NCBI GenBank assembly: GCA_905221605.1
Contig: CAJNDS010000397.1
Span: 83,800 to 147,799 of the forward strand
DNA length: 64,000 nt
Source: Symbiodinium natans
Lineage: Eukaryota; Sar; Dinophyceae; Suessiales; Symbiodiniaceae
Direction of reading: 5' to 3'
A model generated the notes under the pieces. It ran no database searches. It was not told the DNA's origin and saw nothing but the letters and a program-made list of their open reading frames with translations. Within the stretch, counting starts at the first letter, position 1. Each line of letters begins with the position of its first letter. The position numbers and the translations under genes were made by a program. Shown one piece after another: positions 52,200-62,507 of this stretch.

Positions 52200-55100
52200 G
52201 ATTTGAAAGGCCCCTCTTTCAGCACAACAGTAGAATGGACTTGGAAGAAATCCATATGAAGCACAACAGCAGAATGGATTTGAAAGGCACAAATTTGAAG
52301 CACAACAGCAGAGAGGACTTGAGAAGGTACCAATTGAAGCACACAAGCAATGGACTTGAAAGGCACCATTTCAAGCACAACTACAGAATGAACTAAAAGG
52401 CACCAATCTGCAGCACAACAGCAGAACGGACTTGAAAGGCACCAATTTTCGCACACAACAGAATGGCTTGCAAGGCACAAAAACTCAAACACACAAGCAG
52501 AATGGACTTGAAAGGCATCAATTTGAAGCCCAATTTGAAGCATACAAGCAGAATGGACTTGAAGGGCACCAACTTGAAGCACACAACAGAATGGACTTGA
52601 AAGGCACAAAAATTAAAGCACACAAGCAGAATGGACTTGAAAGGCACCAATTTGAAGCCCACAACAGATTGGACTTGCGAAAGGCACCAATAGGCATACT
52701 TGTAGAATGGACTTGAAAGGCACCAATTTGAAGCACACAAGCAGAATGGACTTGAAAGGCACCAATTTGAAGCACACAAGCAGATGGACTTGCGAAAGGC
52801 ACCAATTTTCGCAAACAAGCAGAACGGACTTGAAAGGCACCAATTTCAAGAAAAGCAAAATGGACTTGAAAGGCACCAATTTGTAGCACACAAGCAGATG
52901 GACTTGCGAAAGGCTTCAATTTGATACACACAAGCAGAATGAACTTGAAAGCACTAATTTGAAGCACACAAGCAGGATGGACTTGAAAGGCACCAATTTG
53001 AAGACAAGTAGAATGGACTTGAAAGGCACCAATTTGAAACACACAAGCAGAATGGACTTGCGAAAGGTAATAGGCACACTTGTAGAATGGACTTGAAAGG
53101 CACCAATTTGAAGCACACAACAGAATGGACTTGAAAGGCACAAAAATTAAAGCACACAAGCAGAATGGACTTGAAAGGAACTTAGTCAAGCATACAAGCA
53201 GAATGGACTTGAAAGGCACCAATTTTCTCACACAAGCAGAATGGACTTGAAAGGCACCAATTTGAAGCATACAAGCAGAATGGACTTGAAAGGCACCAAT
53301 TTTCGCACACAAGCAGAATGGACTTGAAAGGCACCAATTTGAAGCACACAACAGACTGGACTTACACAAGCAGGATGGCACCAATTTGAAGCATACAAGC
53401 AGAATGGACTTGAAAGGCACCAATTTGAAGCACACAAGCAGGATGGAATTGAAAGGCACCAATTTGAAGCACACAACAGAATGGACTTGAAAGGCACCAA
53501 CTTGAAGCACACAAGCAGAATGGACTTGAAAGGTACAAAAATTACAGCACACAAGCAGAATGGACTTGAAAGGCACCAATTTGAAGCACACAACAGAATT
53601 CACTTCAAAGGCACAAAAAATTAAAGCACACAAGCAGAATGGACTTGAAAGGAAGTTAATCAAGCACACAAGCAGAATGGACTTGAAAGACATAAATTTT
53701 CGCACAAGTGGAATGGACTTGAAAGGCACCAATTTGAAGCACACAACAGAATGGACTTGAAAGGAACCAATTTGAAGCACACAACAGAGTGGACTTGCGA
53801 AAGGCACCAATAGGCACTTGTAGAATGGACTTGAGAAAGGCACCAATTTGAAGTACACAAGCAGAATGGACTTGACAGGCATGAATTTGAAGCACACAAG
53901 CAGAATGGACTTGAAAGGCACCAATTTGAAGCACACAAGCAGAATGGACTTGAAAGGCACCAATTTGAAAATGAAGCTGGACTTGAAAGGCACCAATTTT
54001 CGCACACAAGCAGAATGGACTTGAAAGGCACCAATTTGAAGCACACAAGCAGAATGGACTTGAAAGGAACGAATTTGAAGCACACAAGCAGGATGGACTT
54101 GAAAGGCACCAATTTGAAGCATACAAGCAGCAGAATGGACTTGAAAAGCACCAATTTTCGCAAACAAGCAGAATGGACTTGAAAGGCACCAATTTGAAGC
54201 ACACAAGCAGATGGACTTGCGAAAGGCACCAATTTGAAGCACACAAGCAGAATGGACTTGAAAGGCATTAATTTGAAGCACACAAGCAGAATGGACTTGA
54301 AAGGCACCAATTTGAAGCACAGAACAGAATGGACTTGAAAGCCACAAAAATTAAAGCACACAAGCAGAATGAACTTGAAAGGCACTAATTTGAAGCACAC
54401 AAGCAGAATGGACTTGAAAGGCACCAATTTGAAGCAGAACAGAATGGACTTGAAAGCCACAAAAATTAAAGCACACAAGCAGAATGGACTTGAAAGGAAC
54501 TTAATCAAGCACACAAGCAGAATGGACTTGAAAGGCACCAATTTGAAGCACACAACAGAATGGACGTGAAGGGCACCAATTTGAAGCACACAATCAGAAT
54601 GGACTTGAAATGCACCAATTTTCGCACACAAGTAGAATGGACTTGAAAGGCACCAATTTGAAGCACACAAGCAGGACGGACTTGAAAGGCACCAATTTGA
54701 AGCACACAAGCAGAATGGGCTTGAAAGGCACCAGTTTGAAGCACACAAGTAGAATGGACTTGAAAGGCACCAATTTGAAGCACACAAGCGGAATGGACTT
54801 GAAAGGCACCAATTTCCGCACACAAGCAGAATGGACTTGAAAGGCCCCAATTTTCGCACACAAGCAGAATGGACTTGAAAGGCACCAATTTGAAGCACAC
54901 AACAGACTGGACTTACACAAGCAGGATGGCACCAATTTGAAGCATACAAGCAGAATGGACTTGAAAGGCACCAATTTTCGCAAACAAGCAGAATGGACTT
55001 GAAAGGCACCAATTTGAAGCACACAAGCAGGATGGAATTGAAAGGCACCAATTTGAAGCACACAACAGAATGGACTTGAAAGGCACCAACTTGAAGCACA

Positions 55101-57935
55101 CAAGCAGAATGGACTTGAAAGGTACAAAAATTAAAGCACACAAGCAGAATGGACTTGAAAGGCACCAATTTGAAGCACACAACAGAATTCACTTCAAAGG
55201 CACAAAAATTAAAGCACACAAGCAGAATGGACTTGAAAGGAAGTTAATGAAGCACACAAGCAGAATGGACTTGAAAGACATAAATTTTCGCACACAAGTA
55301 GAATGGACTTGAAAGGCACCAATTTGAAGCACACAACAGAATGGACTTGAAAGGCACCAATTTGAAGCACACAACAGAGTGGACTTGCGAAAGGCACCAA
55401 TAGGCTCTTGTAGAATGGACTTGAAAGGCACCAATTTGAGCCACACAACAGAATGGACTTGAAAGGCACCAATTTGCAGCACAGAACAGAATGGACTTGA
55501 AAGGTACAAATATTTAAGCACACAAGCAGAATGGACTTGAAAGGAACTTAGACAAGCACACAAGCAGAATGGACTTGAAAGGCACCAATGCGAACCACAC
55601 AAGCAGAATGGACTTGAAAAGGCACCAATTTGAAGCAAACAAGCAGACTGGACTTGCGAAAGGCACCAATAGGCACACTTGTAGAATGGACTTGCGAAAG
55701 GCACCATTTTGAAGCATACAAGCAGAATGGACTTGAAATGCACCAGTTTGAAGCACACAAGCAGAATGTACTTGAAAGGCACCAATTTGAAGCACACAAG
55801 CAGAATGGACTTGAAAGGCACGAATTTGAAGTACACAAGCAGAATGGACTTGAAAGGCACCAATTTGAAGCACACAAGCAGAATGGACTTGAAAGGCACG
55901 AATTTGAAAGCACACAAGCAGAATGGACTTGAAGCACACAAGCAGAATGGACTTGAAAGGCACGAATTTGAAGCAGAATGGACTTGACAATTTGAAGCAC
56001 ACAAGCAGAATGGACTTGAAAGCACGAATGGACTTGAAAGGCACGAATTTGAAGCACACAAGCAGAATGGACTTGAAAGGCACGAATTTGAAGCACACAA
56101 GCAGAATGGACTTGAAAGGCACGAATTTGAAGCACACAAGCAGAATGGACTTGAAAGGCACGAATTTGAAGCACACAAGCAGAATGGACTTGAAAGGCAC
56201 GAATTTGAAGCACACAAGCAGAATGGACTTGAAAGGCACGAATTTGAAGCACACAAGCAGAATGGACTTGAAAGGCACGAATTTGAAGCACACAAGCAGA
56301 ATGGACTTGAAAGGCACGAATTTGAAGCACACAAGCAGAATGGACTTGAAAGGCACGAATTTGAAGCACACAAGCAGAATGGACTTAAAAGAAAGGCACT
56401 TGAAAGGCAAATTTCAAGAACACAAGCAGAATGGACTTGAAAGGCACGAATTTGAAGCACAAGCAGAATGGACTTGAAAGGCACCAGTTTGAAGCACACA
56501 AGCAGAATGGGCTTGAAAGGAATGAATTTGAAGCACACAAGCAGAACGGACTTGAAAGGCACAAATTTGAAGCACACAAGCAGAATGGACTTGAAAGCAC
56601 GAATTTGAAGCACAAGCAGAATGGACTTGCAAGGCACCAATTTGAAGTACACAAGGCAGAATGGACTTGAAAGGCACGAATTTGAAGCATACAAGCATAA
56701 TGGACTTGAAAGGCACGAATTTGAAGCACACAAGCAGAATGGACTTGAAAGGCACCAATTTTGAAGCACACAAGCAGAATGGACTTGAAAGGCACCAATT
56801 TCAAGCACACAAGCAGATGGACTTGAAAGACACCAATTTGAAGCACACAAGCAGAATGGACTTGAAGGCACCAATTTGAAGCACACAAGCAGAATGGACT
56901 TGAAAGGCACCAATTTGAAGTGCACAAGAATGGACTTCAAAGGCACCAATTTGAAGCACACAAGCAGAATGGACTTGAAAGGCACCAATTTGAAGCACAC
57001 AAGCAGAATGGACTTGAAAGGCACGAATTTGAAGCACACAAGCAGAATGGACTTGAAAGCACCAATTTTGAAGCACACAAGCAGAATGGACGTAAAGGGC
57101 ACCAATTTGAAGCACACAAGCAGAATGGACTTGAAAGGCACCAATTTGAAGCACACAAGCAGAATGACTTGAAAGGCACCAATTTGAAGCACACGGCAGA
57201 ATGGACTTGAAAGCCACCAATTTGAAGTGCACAAGCAGAATGGGCTTGAAAGGCACCAATTTGAAGCACACAAGTAGAATGGACTTGAAAGGCACCAATT
57301 TGAAGCACACAAGCGGAATGGACTTGAAAGGCACCAATTTAAAGTGCACAAGCAGAATGACTTGAAAGCAACCAATTTGAAGCACACAAGCAGAATGGAC
57401 TTGAAAGGCACCAATTTGAAGCACACAAGCAGAATGGACTTGAAAGGCACCAATTTGAAGCACACAAGCAGAATGGACTTGAAAGGCACCAATTTGAAGT
57501 ACACAAGGCAGAATGGACTTGAAAGGCACGAATTTGAAGTGCACAAGCAGAATGGACTTGAAAGGCACCAATTTGAAGCAAGTAGAATGGACTTGAAAAG
57601 CACCAAATAAATGCACAACCAGAATGGACTTGAAAGGCACCAATTTGAAGTGCACAAGCAGAATGGACTTGAAAGCCACCAATTTGAAGCACAGGAATGG
57701 ACTTAAAAGGCATCAATTTCCGCACACAAGCAGAATGGACTTGAAAGGCCCCAATTTCGCACACAAGCAGAATGGACTTGAAAGGCACGAGTTTGAAGCA
57801 CACAACAGACTGGACTTACACAAGCAGGATGGCACCAATTTGAGCATACAAGCAGAATGGACTTGAAAGGCACCAATTTTGCAAACAAGCAGAATGGCTT
57901 GAAAGGCACCAATTTGAAGTGCACAAGCAGATTGG
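52200..57935. repeat. 39-bp satellite array, about 5.7 kb
   Basis: The unit contains AGCAGAATGGACTTGAAAGG, then CACCAATTTGAAGCACACA. At 56061 and 56100 the start-to-start spacing is exactly 39 bp, giving on the order of 147 units. Because 39 is divisible by three and the unit has few stop codons, long frames appear on both strands (13-residue periods such as MDLKGTNLKHTSR or FKSILLVCFKLVP). They are artefacts of the repeat. Units at the left edge (52200-52450) are the most diverged. Variants with CACGAATTTG dominate 55800-56720. Confidence 0.97.
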
Positions 57936-58737
57936 AGGTCTTTTAAGGAGAGCTAGTTGTAGAGCTGTGATACGTTTTTCACTTTGGCTCAAGTGACGAG
58001 CACTGGTGTGAGTGCTGCAAGCCAAAACAGAAGTGTTGTCCGAGTGTCTGAGCTTGCTTGCTTGGTTGGACTTGTGTGAGTGGTTGTCTCCTTGGTGCCT
58101 TGCTTGGCATCTTAGGTTTTTAACGTGGTAGCGGAGCGTGGAAGCTTTGTTGCAAAGAAAGAAAGTGAGCCCAATACGCTGACTTGGTGTGTGCTTGAGT
58201 TGTCTTGGTATGGAGGGCCGTGGAAGGCCATCGTTCTACCACATAGGCGAGAGTGAACCCGGAATGCTTCGTGAGAGAGGCAGGAGAGGGGCTGAGCCTC
58301 CTTATGCGAGACCTTCAGGGCCAGACACTCCTCAGTTCCACCAAGGAACCCCGTTGTCGGTATTGTCGGGTGCAGTGCATCCCACAGGAAGCCCGTTGTA
58401 GCAGAGAGGTCAATGAATAGAAAACCCCAAACGCAAAGCCAAAAAAAAACACAACAAGTGTTCGACGTGTAGGATGTGAGTAGAAGTGCAGAGTGAACTC
58501 TGGAGCTTCGCTGTCTTGCTGTTAGTAAGTCCCGAGGTGTATACCAAAGTCTTTGCGTGATATTTTTGCTACACCTCCTTTGTAGAACAACATTGATAAG
58601 GAATTTGTAGTTGTTGTGAAGCCCTTAGCTCTTGGAGAGAGCTGGTCGCAAGAACCGAACCTTGCTGAACACTTCGGTGTTTGGCTCAAGTGCTGAGTGA
58701 AAAAGAGACTGCTGCGCGAGCTCTGCTTTTCACAATT
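57936..58737 (+). other. Unique spacer between satellite blocks, spliced-leader-like motifs
   Basis: CACTTTGGCTCAAG at 57980-57993 matches 13 of the last 14 bases of the dinoflagellate spliced leader, and TTTGGCTCAAG at 58680-58690 matches the last 11. A small frame from ATG 58210 to 58401 (MEGRGRPSFYHIGESEPG onward, 63 residues) could be a short gene downstream of the first motif, but I recognise no family and give it little weight. CACTT...AAGTG inverted repeats surround both motifs, which may explain them without trans-splicing. Confidence 0.45.
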
Positions 58738-58896
58738 CGAAGCACACAAGCAGAATGCTTCGAAAGCACCAATTTAAGGCAGACAAGCAGAATGGACTTC
58801 AAAGGCACCAATTTGAAGCACAGAAGCAGAATTCATTTGAAGCACACAAGCAGAATGGACTTGAAAGGCACAAAAACTAAAGCACACAAGCAGAAT
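58738..58896. repeat. Satellite remnant, about four diverged 39-bp units
   Basis: Units such as AGCACACAAGCAGAATGGAC reappear after an 800-bp interruption, more diverged than in the main array. Confidence 0.9.
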
Positions 58897-59332
58897 ACAC
58901 GGCGGAGGCGTATTCGCGGACAGGGGGTGACCGACCCGAGAACCGGCGGAGGAGGAGGCATGGGACTCAATTTTTGTTTCCCGATCGCCAGCCCTTCGGG
59001 GCCGGCGATCGGGGCCCATGTCAAATTAGTCGCGACCTGCGGGTTGCGGCGAGCGGTTTGGCAACCGCGAACTCCAAAGCCCGGCGGGCCCCGCCCCGCC
59101 GTTAGAGAAAACCGATTCATACCCCAGGGTTCCCCTTGCGGAGGACCCAGGAGTTGGCGCATGCGGGGGCCCCTGGGGCTGACGAGCGCCCTGCATGCAC
59201 ATGCCAGCGCCTGGTGACGCAAGGGGAAGACGAAATGATTGGGGCTTCAAGCCCCCTCTTGAAGCCTTAAAACACCATGCCGCACCTATTTTTTTCGCAA
59301 ATTTTGCGCACATCGAAAGGGACTTTGCGCGA
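58897..59332. other. GC-rich structured segment
   Basis: The segment is much richer in GC than its flanks. At 58981-59012 CCGATCGCC pairs with GGCGATCGG, and the loop is itself GCCC-TTCG-GGGC, a stem with a UUCG tetraloop. A second stem (GCGGTT...AACCGC) lies near 59049-59064. No coding frame is convincing. It may encode a structured RNA or be a decayed repeat. Confidence 0.5.
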
Positions 59333-59566
<234 letters not shown>

Positions 59567-59856
59567 CTAAAGTAGACACACCTAAGGCGAAATGAGAGAA
59601 AACTTTGTTATGATGTTTTGTTTCATTAGGAGGTTAAACCGAATTTGAAAGTTGAAACAAGGTTTTTTTTCGTGTCGGTGTGTTTTAAAGTCGGAAGAAG
59701 GCACCCCGTGTCTGTATCTCTTAGAACAAGCCTGTGCTTCAAGGGCAAGAGTCCCTACTCACATGAACAATCCGCTGCTCACTTGATTCTTTGTTCGGCT
59801 TCGCGGTTTCAAGACCTTCTCGGCTCCGCGTCTGCTAATAAACCAACAGATGGAAA

Positions 59857-61775
59857 ATGTGGAAGTTGAAGCCGGCAATGGTCCCGTGGGAGCTTGCGGA
59901 CGAGGAGGAAGACAGGTACGAGAGGCCGGCGTGTGCATTAGGAACTTTGAAAGTGTTATGCCACGCTAGACTAACGCTAAAGCCTAAAGCCTAAAGCCTA
60001 AACCCTAAACCCTAAACCCTAAACCCTAAACCTTAAAACCTAAACCCTGCAGGAAAGACAAATTTGGAAATCTATGGTTTGGAAAGAAAGAAGCCCTGGC
60101 TGGGCGCAAGGTGCTGGACATCATTGAGGCGGAGTGGGGGTCCAGAAAGCGCTGCTTGGTAAAACGGCCGAGCCGGACATACGTCTACTGCCGATGCAGC
60201 GAAAAATGCCGAATGGTGGTGCAATACGGCTCGGAGGATGGGAAGCTGGTGCGGGAGGGGAAAGATGAGCACAGGCATGGGGAGGATGTGCGTGGAGAGA
60301 TCCGAAGCATTGCCTCCCAACCGCAGCGGGCAGCCGCTGCCTTGGTGGAGTGGTCCATCGCTCATCCTGACGGTAACCTTCCTGCACGGCAACAAATCCA
60401 GACTCGCAAGCAGTACACGCGGTCTGCGCGAGTGGAAGACAAAATCGTGGAGGTTCTTGGCTACGTGCAGTCAGTGAAGGAGAGGGGAGCCACGGAACCC
60501 TGGCATTGTCGGGTGCTCGAGGTGGACGAAAGTGCCGGTATTTTTTGCTATACAACGGACTTTTATGTCAGCCTCCTGGTGGAGCACTGGGAGACATTGA
60601 TGGAGCATGGGTTGCGATTGGCGTGCGATGGTACCCACGACATCTCCAACAGCCGCATCAAACTGATTGCTGTTGGTTGGTTGGCGCAGCATGTCCCCCG
60701 TCAGAGCATCGAAACCACATTTGTGCTGCTTGGTTTCGCGTTGGCACCCAGCGAAAACCACGTGGCGGTTCGATTGCTCCTTGACAGCCTAGATGCACAT
60801 GTGCGTGAGCATCTAGGCGATGGCTTGCGGAAAGCATCAGTCGCTCACATTGATGGTGGCCCTGCTTTGGTTAAGGCCTTTGTGGATTTTTTTGGCCAAG
60901 ATTTCCAGTTGGTCCGAAGCCTCGAGCATGTCAAACGCAACATCCGGGAGCAGGGTGTGAAAAAGCTGACGCAGAGCTCTTGGTGGACCTCTACCAAAAG
61001 ATGGGTATCGAAAAGCGCCTTCATTCGCAATAACTATGTCTTTGATCGGTACTGGCACCACTGCTTCCAACTCCTCGAGAACGCCGGTGAGGCGAATTTC
61101 GTCGCGTACTTGCAGACGGAGCACTTCCAGAAGGATGCAGGTGTATGGACGGCCGCCTGGCGTGCAGCAATCCTCGACCCAGGCTATGGTTCCTACTCCT
61201 TGAATGCAGTGGACTCCTTTTGGAAGTTGCTGGATCAATATGTCCCCGAGGAGAAAACTTTGCCGTTGAGGCAGGTTATGGAGCGTTATGAACACACAGG
61301 CCGGGTTTTCCAAAATGACGGGAAGTGGAGTGCCTTGTCTGTTGAACCATCGACGCTGGTGACCGCCGCGATGGTTGGGGAAGCATCAGCCGAGTTGAGC
61401 CCCCGCTTGGATTGGAAGGATGACAAACAAGTGGGTCGTATGAGCAGCAAGACGTTGGAACGAATGTTGGGGCAGGAAGCCACCTTGATGTTGGAGTTCA
61501 ACACCGGGCAGGAAAATGCCACGAAGGTGTTTTGCAAGTATGGCCCGTCGGACTACAATGCCGTGGAAATGGAAGCTTTGTTCGAACTGGAGCGTTCGAC
61601 ATCTTCAGCAACAGTGGACGCTGCGCTGCAGAAGATTGGTGCCTTGGACGCTGATGGCTTCCACCCGCGCCGGGTCAGTGCCACCTACGAGAAATTCACA
61701 GCATTGTATGAAGAGGAGGGCCAACTATTGGAGTCACACCGGGATTTCTGGCAACGTGGTGTGACAGAGCATTAA
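59857..61775 (+). CDS. MULE-type transposase, two exons
   Basis: Exon 1 is 59857-59915 (MWKLKPAMVPWELADEEED), the intron is 59916-60052 (GT...AG), and exon 2 is 60053-61775. The split codon AG|G gives R, and the frame continues KDKFGNLWFG. The product is 593 residues. The N-terminal part has a zinc-binding pattern (CRCSEKC, then HRH) like the FLYWCH/WRKY-type DNA-binding domains of Mutator-like elements. The transposase core shows ACDGTHDI (first Asp), HIDGGPALVKAF (second Asp), EHVKRNIRE, and NAVDSFWKLL, where the expected third acidic residue is Asp rather than Glu. The upstream frame lacks stops, so it may be active. No terminal inverted repeats were found by eye. An in-frame AT-hook segment follows the stop. 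Confidence 0.75.
59916..60052 (+). other. Intron containing telomere repeats
   Basis: Placed by GT/AG ends and reading phase. Its 3' half (about 59981-60048) is CCTAAAG and CCCTAAA repeats leading to CCCTGCAG, so the telomere-like repeat supplies both the pyrimidines and CTAAA branch-like words. Confidence 0.65.
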
Positions 61776-61796
61776 AAACATGTCTCTACCAAAAAC

Positions 61797-62327
61797 TTGG
61801 GCGCCAAACTTCCAGAAGTTTTCTCATCCTTAGTCCCGCGCACCACACCAACGGGACGTCCCCGGGGCCGGCCCAAAGGGATTAAGCGCCCTAGCAGGGA
61901 TAGCGAATCAGCGGGCCGGGGCCGTTCCAGGGGGCGAGGCCGCGGCTCCAAAAAAAGACCCGCGGCAGATGGGATTGCAACAGGTGTGGAGCAACAGTTG
62001 GAAGACCTTTTCGGGGAAAAGGCAGCTTCACACGGCCTGGAGCACTTGCTCGGGTCAGATTTTGCAGGCGACACGACTGCGCCGGGAACCCCACCTGAGG
62101 TCGCAGCAAGGTTGGAAAGCTTGGTAGCAGAGGGTCGGCTGCCAAGGACGACCGCCGAACAGCGTCGTCGCAACAACCGGACATCCGGCACAACCTACGG
62201 AGTCCCCCCAGGCCTGAAAGAAGCCCTAGAGGCCGGCTACATCCATCCCAACTTGCCTGCTCCACAGGGCATGGTTTGGAACCTAGTCGCGCGCAAGACC
62301 TTCGTGCTGCAAGCGCGCGGTGGTTGA
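61797..62327 (+). CDS. AT-hook segment, likely C-terminal part of the transposase
   Basis: The frame is the same as the transposase, but follows its TAA. Codon 61797 is TTG and there is no early ATG, so independent initiation is unlikely. GRPRGRPKGIKRP is an AT-hook motif, followed by RGRSRGRGRGSKKRP, then a helical region (RLESLVAEGRLPRTTAEQR). A 57-bp intron at 61759-61815 (GT...AG, phase 1) would remove the stop and join ...FWQR to EVFSSLVPR. Alternatively the TAA is a mutation, or is read through. The AT hook would add minor-groove DNA binding to the transposase. Confidence 0.55.
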   Translation: MGAKLPEVFSSLVPRTTPTGRPRGRPKGIKRPSRDSESAGRGRSRGRGRGSKKRPAADGIATGVEQQLEDLFGEKAASHGLEHLLGSDFAGDTTAPGTPPEVAARLESLVAEGRLPRTTAEQRRRNNRTSGTTYGVPPGLKEALEAGYIHPNLPAPQGMVWNLVARKTFVLQARGG

Positions 62328-62507
62328 CCGCTCGCCACTGTGCAAAATGTCGTTTGTTTCTTGGATTTGTATAGCCTTACTGGAGGTAAGAGCTTGGTCC
62401 GTAGCTTGATTTGTTTCACCAGCTTCCTGCTCAGGAGGCAACAAGGTCGGCAAGTCCCTCGCGTGAAAAAAGGCCGTATGGTCGCTGCTCTCGGAGGGTT
62501 CGCCTAT
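62328..62507. other. Spacer before the macrosatellite
   Basis: I see no gene or element in this short stretch between the transposase tail and the first tandem unit. Confidence 0.5.

Noticed and set aside
52112-57866. Many long reading frames on both strands (up to about 820 codons) over the satellite
   Set aside because: All have a 13-residue period set by the 39-bp unit, exist in several frames at once, and lack any non-repeat domain.
52200-57935. CRISPR-like array
   Set aside because: There are no unique spacers between conserved repeats. Units are contiguous, the genome is eukaryotic and no cas genes occur.
58897-59220. Ribosomal RNA or tRNA
   Set aside because: The segment is GC-rich and structured, but I could match no rRNA core motif or tRNA cloverleaf.
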